From Hondaea fermentalgiana (taxonomy: Eukaryota > Sar > Bigyra > Thraustochytrida > Thraustochytriidae): a stretch of 64,000 bases of DNA. The position numbers and the translations under genes are program-made. How positions within the stretch are numbered: position 1 is the first letter of the stretch; each line of letters begins with the position of its first letter. Below, piece after piece: positions 46,601-54,974 of the stretch. The notes beneath the pieces are model-generated. The model was not told the DNA's origin. It worked only from the letters and a program-made list of their open reading frames with translations, and searched no databases. The DNA is taken from assembly GCA_014084085.1 (NCBI GenBank), contig NPFB01000091.1:62001-126000 (forward strand). The letters run 5' to 3'.

Positions 46601-49434
46601 AACCCCTCGAGGAGAAGCACATTTTGGCCTTTGCGGAAACATACATGCATCGTGCACTACCACGACTTGTTGCAGACGCGCTGCGACGAGATCATCGTCT
46701 ATGCCAGGACACGCTTCAAGTGTCTTTGCTGCTGACGTCGATTTTGGAGACGACGGCCCAGGTCAAAGGCCAAGAAGAGAAGACTGGGGAAAGGGACGAA
46801 GAGGAGGAAGAAAAGATGGCCGATTCCCCGGACGAAGCCGATGAGGAAGGTAAGATAGCCGATCGATGGAAAAAGGTGCACAGATCGCGAAGCTCCATTG
46901 AGCAACTCTTTTCGGCGCTGATTGACCATAATCTTGCGCCACTGCGGCTCCCGCTGCTCGAGCAGACTTCATTGAAACGGATTCTTGCAAAGGTGAGCTT
47001 TGACGTGCAAGTATCGGGCCAAGCGGGGTCCTTTTTCTCGATGAAGTCGCTCTTGGATGCTACGGGATCAGAGCTGGATTTCGAGGGCGGAAAATACTGG
47101 ATCGGCGCAGCTCGTAGTGACGTAGGGGAGGGTGCGGGTGCTGGAACGACACGATTGTTGTCCACGAGTACGTTTGCACGTGCGTTGAATGCTCTCTTTG
47201 AGTCCGTGCATATGGATGCACATCCATTGCTGCGCTGCAGAGACCGAGCGCAGCCCGTGCTGGTGCGGGAGTACGCCATTGAAAGCGCGAATGCACAGGC
47301 GTACCTTGCGGCCTCGTACGCTGTTGCCTCTTGCAGAGGGCGGGAAGACTTGGAGCAATTAATGCGAAGGCTGTTGCAACAGCCGAATTGTGTGGGCGAT
47401 CGGGTGGCCAAGGCTCTTGATGCCGCACTGCGGGACGTGACACGGTTTCTCGTCAGCGATCGCGTCCGAGAAGACGTCGAAGCATTGGAGACAGAGGTGC
47501 AGAGACGACTCGGGGGTGGCGAACGTTTTCAGCGAGTGGGTCTGCTCGTTGAAAGTCTGCTCGCGCGGGTCAAGAATCCTCGCAACAGGGCCAATCTGCG
47601 GCGAGTCTCTGATCTCTATGAGCAGTGGGAGATCTCTGCTTTGCTGAGCGTGGTGGAGAGCAATTTGGCCTTTTTGGCATTTCTGGTGGAAATGTTGCCG
47701 ATTGATTTACGCGAAGTTCTCGTCAACGAGGTAATGGCTCCCGAAGTACGGGATGAGCTGCTCTGCATGAGCGCTGGATCGACTCAATTCGCGGCAAGCG
47801 TGGTACCGGCTCTTGTGTGCGGGAGAAGTGGGCCTGTGGCCAAGGGCCTTGCCGTGTCTGCTTGCACGCAAAGTCCACGAACGGGCTGGAGTGTGCTCAT
47901 GCACTGCGCGGCCTCGTGCCAGGAAGCTGATGTGCTTCGGATGCTGCTGGCATGTGGCGCAAATGTGGACGATAGTCCGCAGCGAGCGCGAGGTCTCACG
48001 GCGCTGCACGAGGCGTGTCGGTCGGGAACAGTCGAGACCGTGCGCGTGCTTGTGGACGAAGGTGGCGCGTGCGTGAACCAAGCGACTCGTACGGGATTAA
48101 CGCCGCTATTGGTGGCATGCAATGCGCGACGCGCGGATATTGCGGCATTCCTGATCTCTCGTGGAGCCCTTTTAGATGCGACGACAGAGTCTGGGCTCAC
48201 GGCCGGATACTATGCTGCTAAACGGGGTTGCATACAGGTGCTCACTGTGCTGGCCGAGGCAGAGGTGGACTCTGGCAAGGCAGAAAATGTGTCGACGTAT
48301 TTGCGTGAGCATCGCGTGCACGTGCGCTATGGATCGCGAGAAGAGCATTTGACGTTGCTGGGCACGGCTGTGAAATGGGGACGCCCCGGGCTAACGCAGT
48401 GGCTGTTGGCGCACGGCGCGGATCCGGACGTGCCGATTGAGATATGCAAGCATGAGATCTTGCCGGTGTGGCTGGCGGCCAAAATGAACGGGCTTCGCTC
48501 GGTACGATATCTATCGGAGGCTGGGTGTCGATTCGATGTGTGTGACTCGCGGACTGGGTGCACGCCGCTGTTGGTAGCATGTCTGTACGGTCGCAGTCGC
48601 GTGGTGGATTTTCTAGTGAGCCTTTCTGAGGAGCACGGCGTGGACGTGTGCGCGCGCTCGACGCATGGCGAGTCGTGTCTCGAACTGGCGCTGCGACGTC
48701 CCTTTGTGAATGTCACACGCGTATTGGTGGAGCGTGCAGATCTTTGTGGCCGGGCCTTTCTCGACGCCGTGGGCCCAGCGCTGACAAAGCTGTCCCAGAG
48801 CGCGCAGCAGGCGAGTAAGGCATTGAGCGTGCTGCGTTTGGTCTTTGAGAGCCGCGTCTTGGGTCCTCGCGCGCGGGATTCGAAGGATGTCCTTGCCCTT
48901 TGCGTGCGCAACTTTGCCGCGCATGATAATGTTCCGGCCCTCGAATTTCTGGTGACGAGAGTGCCCCAATTGCGTGAGGACGGACGACTTGTGAGCGTGA
49001 TGCTTCCCGTCGTGTTGCGGGCGCGAAACTTGGGTCTGGCGCGACGACTCGTGGAGGGGGTTGCAGAGGAAGAGATTCAGGAGGATGCAACAACAGCCCA
49101 GCTCCGCAGTGCGTTGATGAAGGATGGTATCGATGACGACACTGAAGAAGGACTTTCTCTTCGTGTGGACTGTGGTACTGGGGAGCTTGAGAATGCCATC
49201 GATGGCTACCTTGCCGCGCATGCCGTGGCTTCGCCCTTTGTGCTCTCGGATGGAGGAAGTGGCGAAAAGAAGAGTAGCAGGACGCGCAAGAAGAAGATGA
49301 AGACAAAGACGAAGACGAAGACGTTTCCGAAAGGGCCGTTGCCTATAGACGACGACCTTGACGACCGCGACAACGCCACGTCAACAGCGGCGTTCGAGGA
49401 CGATGGTGGTAGTGGTCAGTCACGAAAGAAGTAA
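43660..49434 (+). CDS. NLR-like STAND protein: kinase-like domain, NACHT NTPase, ankyrin repeats
   Basis: A single 1,924-residue open frame. Residues 126-129 and 208-211 are CxxC pairs (CKEC, CDTC) that may bind zinc. Residues ~270-600 resemble an aminoglycoside-phosphotransferase/kinase-like fold. K308 in VVKID is the likely ATP lysine, H543-NDLNGNN the catalytic loop (D545) and D563 in VIDFAD the metal-binding Asp. A NACHT/STAND NTPase follows, with Walker A GNSGMGKT at 777-784 and a Walker-B-like LVIVCDGLSQ (D861), and RLVLATRPL as sensor strand. An acidic insert lies near 1040-1070. A helical region leads to ankyrin repeats from ~1408 to ~1690 (GLTALHEACRSGTVETVRVL, GLTPLLVACNARRADIAAFL). 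The C terminus is Lys-rich. I infer a signal-regulated oligomerising switch, possibly in immunity; the ligand is unknown. Confidence 0.85.
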   Translation: METAARDDLRGSRALTQRLNRAGANALLRSLLIDLRLYARPGEDLVRFMWTWFAKGRTVALQGRERRSAAAAALDEGLRETTAPILQDLLAALLRTDPEDASAFVADLLYKRLCAAGVGGVTVVQCKECRVVSHLSLRRGVFESSSAFPSSESEYRHLLQTLLASYDDAEDLAENLVQQVIRGVPAVDIPSPSNDDAQACSGPFVVACDTCAHICSWKPLANTSAFASKTLENGEDKDAQFRIEVKWTSVPAVLRDQRKEIEGMIPHLFSSAARVELEVLAGGYSSAFVFKCRSWCSEGREEEQSVVKIDDEEKLHSEVARMETAAPYLGDSAPTVLAYTRRKTTAGVRIQLCGACWTLPRFIKENSTLILTLKSLYAMQYKDQRVLQSKSSYPSRESMMRIMQPPRSDERSPRRDEGFKDRSRGTRVDTTQETALLSRRPSSGRHFVTDFEDLLSMVFGEVMAKCYEDSKRKAHVDLVELYDLRSKMQRGIFDQMDLLRALELDRLGLDRARLGTAEDIARFFAGFLRQVDGRDMVNLALQHNDLNGNNVLVDAMGMAWVIDFADFEESHIVRDLAKLETCLMFEYTPLVDSVSVSRALQFWRARLPLQGLEPLFVAVGRLRQFVADLTENVGRSSQHAFALLAYTLDVLRYPDVSVASKLWALQSCILRAQEILADQSPAPAALYAELQSTQGLDLEGVETRYLAGCRLKHAYYTDAVTCERLPISPRLALAYNATVCMPENVVSERLEEDFDRVFLLREDVEDGSLCGRLAIFGNSGMGKTLLVSLLVTRLVALTNLVPYVVNAVELAQTCTRLASSGGQGEEDLLDVFWSAKYGSRALRTAMLRRARAQGRLVIVCDGLSQAAGSWEVLLRRLVALSRPLLEETESEAPASTDGTDSTDSTDDGMSSGMEADETKPRSAATRRGMTEVLDEGGEMSSNGSREHERLGEVRLVLATRPLNDQIQQAVEGAGFIRCHLQPLEEKHILAFAETYMHRALPRLVADALRRDHRLCQDTLQVSLLLTSILETTAQVKGQEEKTGERDEEEEEKMADSPDEADEEGKIADRWKKVHRSRSSIEQLFSALIDHNLAPLRLPLLEQTSLKRILAKVSFDVQVSGQAGSFFSMKSLLDATGSELDFEGGKYWIGAARSDVGEGAGAGTTRLLSTSTFARALNALFESVHMDAHPLLRCRDRAQPVLVREYAIESANAQAYLAASYAVASCRGREDLEQLMRRLLQQPNCVGDRVAKALDAALRDVTRFLVSDRVREDVEALETEVQRRLGGGERFQRVGLLVESLLARVKNPRNRANLRRVSDLYEQWEISALLSVVESNLAFLAFLVEMLPIDLREVLVNEVMAPEVRDELLCMSAGSTQFAASVVPALVCGRSGPVAKGLAVSACTQSPRTGWSVLMHCAASCQEADVLRMLLACGANVDDSPQRARGLTALHEACRSGTVETVRVLVDEGGACVNQATRTGLTPLLVACNARRADIAAFLISRGALLDATTESGLTAGYYAAKRGCIQVLTVLAEAEVDSGKAENVSTYLREHRVHVRYGSREEHLTLLGTAVKWGRPGLTQWLLAHGADPDVPIEICKHEILPVWLAAKMNGLRSVRYLSEAGCRFDVCDSRTGCTPLLVACLYGRSRVVDFLVSLSEEHGVDVCARSTHGESCLELALRRPFVNVTRVLVERADLCGRAFLDAVGPALTKLSQSAQQASKALSVLRLVFESRVLGPRARDSKDVLALCVRNFAAHDNVPALEFLVTRVPQLREDGRLVSVMLPVVLRARNLGLARRLVEGVAEEEIQEDATTAQLRSALMKDGIDDDTEEGLSLRVDCGTGELENAIDGYLAAHAVASPFVLSDGGSGEKKSSRTRKKKMKTKTKTKTFPKGPLPIDDDLDDRDNATSTAAFEDDGGSGQSRKK

Positions 49435-49512
49435 GGATGGTGATAAGGATGATGGTTGTGCATGCATAACCGTTGCACGTTTTGGTGTCGTATCCCTAGC
49501 TACTGCTGAATC

Positions 49513-49518
49513 AATAAA
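49513..49518 (+). terminator. Candidate polyadenylation signal of the NLR-like gene
   Basis: A canonical AATAAA lies 79 bases after the stop codon of the rightward gene. This is a plausible position for 3' processing. Confidence 0.5.
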
Positions 49519-49631
49519 AAGCCAAAAATTGTTGTGTTGAACCCTCTATACCAATCTATGCTGGCCAAAGGGGGGCCGCGCAGGTTTGTCAATAGGAAAC
49601 TTCAAGTTACGTACGTGCCAAAAAAGAAAAT

Positions 49632-50123
49632 TTACGCGGAAGAGGCGAGCTTGTTGGACTTGCAGAACTCCTGAAGCTTGGACTCGGCCTCGTCGGGCAT
49701 GGACTTTTCGCTGGAGAGCTTCTTGAGCTCCTCGTTGAAGGACTTCTCGTCGACGTTGCGGTCCTTGACGAGGGCATTGGCGAGCTCGGTGTAGCCCTGG
49801 CGGATGGCGGCGAAGACGAGACGGGCGGTCTGGGTGGCGTGGAGCGGGTTGGTGCTGGAGATGGTCTGGTGGAAGATGTTGTCGTAGTCAAAGACGTCAT
49901 CCTTGCGGTAGAGCTTGTCGAGAACCGGGACGAGGACGTCGGCCTGCTCCGGGGTGATGGAGGAGATCATCTCTCCGAGCTTGGCGACATCCTTCTCGGC
50001 GGCGCGGAGGGAGAAGTCCTGGAGGAAGGTGGCGGTCTGCGTCGGGTCCGGCTCGTTGTTGATCTGGCGCGAGGCCTGGGGGGGCACCTCTTCCTTGTGC
50101 TCGGGGGTCTGGAGGGAGGCCAT
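49632..50123 (-). CDS. Small helical protein of unknown function, probably highly expressed
   Basis: A 163-residue protein starting MASLQTPEHKEEVPPQ in a strong context (AAGATGGC). It is acidic and predicted mostly helical after a disordered leader of ~35 residues: TATFLQDFSLRAAEKDVAKL, SITPEQADVLVPVLDKLY and ATQTARLVFAAIRQGYTEL. Codons are almost all C- or G-ending, more than in neighbouring genes, which suggests abundant expression. The length and the DVLVPVLDKLYRK segment faintly recall the ARPC5 (p16) subunit of the Arp2/3 complex, but the conserved C-terminal ARPC5 block is absent, so I leave it unnamed. The frame is open further upstream only through Arg/Pro-rich leader sequence. It converges on the NLR-like gene, with 197 bases between the two stops. 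Confidence 0.8.
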   Translation of the reverse strand: MASLQTPEHKEEVPPQASRQINNEPDPTQTATFLQDFSLRAAEKDVAKLGEMISSITPEQADVLVPVLDKLYRKDDVFDYDNIFHQTISSTNPLHATQTARLVFAAIRQGYTELANALVKDRNVDEKSFNEELKKLSSEKSMPDEAESKLQEFCKSNKLASSA

Positions 50124-50878
50124 CTTTCTTGCTCTTGGGTTGTTTGTTTGTTGCTCGAGTGCTTGCTTTCTGTTTGCTCTTGGCTTGGTTGATCTGTTTC
50201 GGGTTTGCTGGCCGTCCGGGCGGCCTTTGCTCCTCGCGGCGCCAGGCCCGCGGGTTCCTGAGCTTCTTCCCGCGCCTTTCCCTCTTTTCTCGAAGGAAGG
50301 CAAGATTGGACGAACGTCTGCGGACCGCACGCGGCGGCCAGTGCGGGTCGAGATCGCCCCGCGCTGCTTCTTGCTACTTGCGCCTCTCGAGTCCGAATAC
50401 CTCACCGCGCGGCATCAAGGCCAGGCATGTGGCAAGGCAAGGCATGGCAAGCGTGCATGGCCAGGCATGGATGGCATCGCGCTGCTCGGCATCTAGACCC
50501 GGGCCTGACGGGGCCCGCATTCCCTCACTCGCATGCACGCACGCACGCACGCACGCGGCCGCGAGGGAGAGGAGAGGAGAGGAGAAGCGGGCGCGGTGTT
50601 CCGCTGTGCTTCGCAACCCCGGCTGAGTCTCAGCGCCGGCCGCTCGTGGCTTCGCCTTTTGCATCTCCCATCTCATCTCATCTCAGCCCATCGCGTCCCG
50701 TCTCGTCTCGTCTCGTGTCGGCGCCGGGCCAGGCCCCTGCACGCGTGCCCCGCGAACGCGCCCCCGCCTGCATCTGGCAACCGCGCGCGTGCACGTCGCG
50801 ACGCCCGCCCATACCTGCCTGCCTCGCGCGGCGCGTCCCAGTCCCCGGCGGGAGCTTCTTCTCCTCCGCTGCTGCTGG

Positions 50879-50887
50879 TATAAAAAG
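50879..50887 (+). promoter_or_regulatory. Isolated TATA-box-like element
   Basis: TATAAAAAG stands out in very GC-rich DNA and points rightwards. A rightward open frame without any ATG covers the next ~390 bases (to 51272), so a non-coding or spliced transcript is possible. Position alone does not prove promoter activity. Confidence 0.3.
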
Positions 50888-52833
50888 AGCAAGCGAGCAG
50901 TGCGGGACGCGTGAGCCTCGCGTGCGCGCGGGGACCCCCCGGCGCGCACACCCCGAGAGCCTCAAGACGGCAACGCGTGAGGCCAAGGACTTCGCGTACT
51001 ACGTTGCAGCAGTGGCAGCAGTCGACGCAAAGGGCAGGCCATCGTCGGAGGCAGAGCTGCAGCTGCTTTCGCGTGGCGACCGGCTTTTGCATCTCGCGTC
51101 GCGAGCGCGCGGCGAGGAACGCGAAGTGCGCGAAGCAGGGATCAAATCCGGAGCAGGCGGCGAGGGCAATCTAATCGTCGTCATGGGAGCGTGCGTGGAG
51201 ATAGCAGTCATACGAAGCGGGCGAAGCGTGCTGCAGAAGCATTGTATACAGGCAGAGTGCAGCTATTTTTAAAATGCCTAGGAAAGAACCGTTTGTGCCG
51301 CGAAGCTGGGACCAAATTCGACTGAGAGCGGTCGAGATGGCCGTCCGCCAATGAAGCGATGGCTCCCATGGCCTCAATGATGGATGTCGAAGCCTACTAG
51401 CTATAAGTCCGACCGAGGCACGAGTCAACAGTAAAATCGAATAGGGTCAGGAGGAAAGGAGAGGACCCTCCAAGTCATGAAGGCAGATTGACACGATGGG
51501 ATTCTCCTCTCCTCTCCTCTTTTCTTATCGTCCACGTTTACGTCCACGTCCGGACGGTGGCGTTTGGACCGCGCCGCGACCGTTGTGGCGACCGCCCGTC
51601 TGCCCAGCCTGCAGCTGCTGCCGGTTCGTTGCGGGACTATTGGCTGGTCCAAGCACGGCATTTTGGCATGCTGCGCTCGTTCGTTTATTCGTTTGTGGCG
51701 AACAAGACACGGGCGCTGGCGGCGCGAGTTTGGAAAGAAGAGGTGAGGTGACCTGACTCGGCCGGACCCCCGCGGAGATTTCCTCGTCCCCGATGGATTT
51801 GAGCTCTGCAGCAACAACGACACCCACTACGACACCAACGGCGAACGAGGCCAGGCTCTGGCGGGGAACTTGAAGGCGCGCAAACGCCGCCGCTTGGACG
51901 TTTCTTCTAATCCAGCCATGGCCAACCGCGTCTCGAGCACAAGACCGCGCGTTTTGACGGTGCGATTCGCGCTTCAAAACTGTAGATGGAAACTTTCGTT
52001 CGAGATGGCATGGAGAGCAGCGACGAACTGCTTCTCCCGGGGAGCCAGAAGAGAGGGCCTGACGATGATACGATCTCAGAGAGCGAGCGTCCACGCGCTA
52101 ATCATTTGGATGTTCGTTTTCATTCGGTCCGCCGAGGGGCAAAGCAAGGCAAGGCAAGGCAAGGCAAAGCAAAGCCGTTCTCGTTGAGATTTCTTTTGAC
52201 CGGCGGCTGCAAGCATGCCTTGCTTGCTGTTGCTGGACGACGTGGGGACGAAACTTGCGCTCGCGGGGTGCTCGCCATGTGATCAGTTGGCCGTTGCCAG
52301 AGCCCCGGCTCCTCCCTTCCTCTCTCCGTCCGCGCAGAGGTAGGTCCTTGATGGGCCTCGATTTATCGCGCGCTGATGGAGCTCCGGGACCTCGCTCTCT
52401 CTCCGCTACCGCCGCCAGGACTGGCCTCGTCTGCCTCGCCGCGGCCTTTGCGCCATCGCCACGAGCGCCGTAGCGCCGCGCTTCGACTGATCCTGCGCTC
52501 GTTCAAACGATCGATCGTTCGATCGATCTTTTGATCGCTTGCTTGTGCATGGGTTGATCGATCGCTTGCTTGATTTTGCCTGGTTGTGTTGGTTGCTTGA
52601 TTTCGGGGACGACCTGGCTGCAAGACCTGGAAAGAAGCCCCGCAAGGCACGTCAAGAGCCAGGCGAAAGACTTGAAAGACGCGGCAGGCGCAGAGCCAGC
52701 CGGCGCAAGAGAGTGCGAGAGAGTAGGCACGAGTCTTCAGCTGCCGGCTGATGCTGCAGTTGCCATGGTTGCAGGCAGCGGTCTCTGCAAGCAAGAGCAA
52801 CGGTCGCGAGGCATCTCGCATCGCTGCTTGGCG

Positions 52834-52868
52834 AGGGAGGGAGGGAGGGAGGGAGGGAGGGAGGGAGC
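52834..52868. repeat. (GGGA)n microsatellite
   Basis: About eight GGGA units in the long gene-free region; similar shorter runs occur at 53937-53955 and 54156-54190. Confidence 0.88.
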
Positions 52869-54949
52869 GAGGGAAGGAGGGGCGCCGTGTGCATGCGTAC
52901 GGCAGCGCATCGCGTAGCACACATCGCGTCGGCGGGATGTCAAGGATTTCACTTGCCTTGCCTTTTCGCCTCTTGCTTTTTCTTGAAATCATTCCTTCTC
53001 CCAGGCAGGCAAAGCCGGCCGCGCCGCTCGTTGACTGTGCCGAGGCGGGAGGAGGAAGACTGAGGGAGGGAGCTAGAGAGCCAGGAGGGAGCTAGGGAGC
53101 CAGGGAGAGTCTCGTGCGGACGCCTGGACGCGTCTCCGTCCACGAAGCGTGCCGCCACGGCGACGCAGGCGACCGTTGGTGTCTCGCTCGCTCGCAGTCG
53201 CTCACTTGGCCGCTTGCACTTGCTTTCCTCGGCTCCGGCGCCGCGGCTGTGTGGCCGGCCACTTGCCCAGGCGCCGCCCCGTTTCCTGTGGGGCGGTAGC
53301 TTTGCCTGCCTTCGGTGGGCCAGACCTGCATCCCAACAGCTTCCCCGCAGCCGACTACTGACGTCCTCTGTCTCCCTGTTGCTGGCCTTTTCGATTTTTT
53401 GTTTCGGAAGCAGGTGTGCGCTCAGTGGCCGCTGCTGCTGCTGCTGCAGCTGCTGCTGCAGGCCTGCCGTTTGTTTCTTCCACCACCTCTGCCGGCGACA
53501 CTACACGCAACCTGCGCTGGCGATGCATGCGTGAACGAGATTCGCTGCCGATGTTTTCCTCGTTCGGTCTCAGCGCTCGACTGATCGATCGCCCATCGAT
53601 CGATCGCATCGTCGACGTAAAAAACGGTTGGCCTCGAGAAGCGCCGGGGGCTTGGCTCGGCTTTTGGCTGCTATGCTATACTTACTTGTCGCTCGAACAT
53701 TTGGCTTTTTGTTCCCCTGGCCACTGGCCGCGTGGCTGGCGGCGGTCTTTCACTCTGCAGCTGCCTGGCCTGCGTCCTTGGCGTTCTCGCGGCCGGTCCA
53801 GCGCTTCTCCGCGCCGCCGCTCAGCTTGATGGCCGCAACGGACGGCCGGCCGGCCGGCCCGGACGAGGCGAGGCGAGGCGAGGCGAGGCGAGCCCGAATG
53901 ACGCGGCGGAGGCGCGGCTTTGTGGCCAGGCAGACTGGGAGGGAGGGAGGGAGGTGGGCAGAGGAGGCCGGCCGGCGGTCGACACATGCAGCTCAGCTGC
54001 CGCGAGTTGGGATCGCCCGGGTTTTCTTTTCGCTCCTTGGAATCGAATCGACCTGGCTTGGCGCGGCTTGGCGCGGCGTGGATTGGCGTGGCTTGGGTGG
54101 CGCGCCGCTGCTGCGTCTGCGGCGAGGAAGAAAGGGACTTGAAGGAACTTGGAAGGGAGGGAGGGAGTGAGGAAGGAAGGAAGGAAGGGCAAGATGGATG
54201 CCGCGATGCAGATTGGCGGCAAGGGCGCGCTCAAGAACGGAGAAAGCGGCGGCGGGCTGATATACTGGGGGCTTCTGCGCTCGAGGGCGCTTCGATCGGA
54301 GATCGATCGAGCAGGTTGGTCGAAGAATCGATCGCCAGTGACGGATTGAACGGACGAACGATCGAACGGTTCAATTCAAACAAACGCCATGACCGCGCGG
54401 CAGGCAGAGGGCGTGTCAGGCGGGCAGGCGCGGGCGAACAAAAGGCGCTCCCGGAAGACCCCGGAGAGTGAGCTTCGGTCCCGGGGAGGTGCGGTGCGGA
54501 GAGGTCGGGTGAGAAAAGCGAGCAAAGGTGGCCTGACGGCGCAGCGAGCTCGTAGATGACACGAGAGCAGACGCAGGCGAGCAAACAAGCCTCATTAGCA
54601 AGCAAACAGGGGCCTGACGCGATCCGCCGCTGTTCTCCCCTCCTCCCTCCGTCCCCCCAACTCTCGTCTGCATCTGCGGCGGCGGTGCGGCAGAGGAGAA
54701 TGAATGCATGAATGAATTCATGCCTAATAACACGCTCGGACTTGTGCTCGCAGTCGGTGCGGAGGCGGAGCGGGACTTGCCGCTGCCGCGCATGATGCCA
54801 GGACCAGCAGCGATCCGCACCGCATCGGTGGCAGGCTTCATTCACTGTCAAGATGCAGATGATTTGAAATGAAATAAAATGAAATGAAATGAAAGACCCG
54901 TCGCACTCGAACCGCCAGGGGATTGGCCAGCGGTGGTGGCTGCAGTTCC

Positions 54950-54974
54950 TTCGATCGATCGATCGATCGATCGT
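54950..54974. repeat. (GATC)n palindromic repeat
   Basis: About six tandem GATC units, self-complementary and able to form a hairpin or cruciform. Related GATCGATC clusters recur at 52505-52535, 53583-53610 and 54294-54345. Confidence 0.85.

Noticed and set aside
49632..50123. Assignment of the small helical protein to Arp2/3 subunit ARPC5
   Set aside because: Only a short middle segment is reminiscent; the conserved WHE...GGxGxIxR block of ARPC5 is missing.
50427..51272. 281-residue rightward frame as a gene
   Set aside because: The N-terminal half is Arg/Ala/Pro-rich translation of CACG and CTCAT repeats. Only the C-terminal ~90 residues look protein-like, and they have no start codon, so it is reported only as a finding.
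51525..52094. 189-residue leftward frame with one hydrophobic stretch (AVGVVVGVVVAAEL)
   Set aside because: The hydrophobic run comes from a GTC/GTA-rich repeat; flanks are Ser/Arg/Gly low complexity and no homologous domain is recognised.
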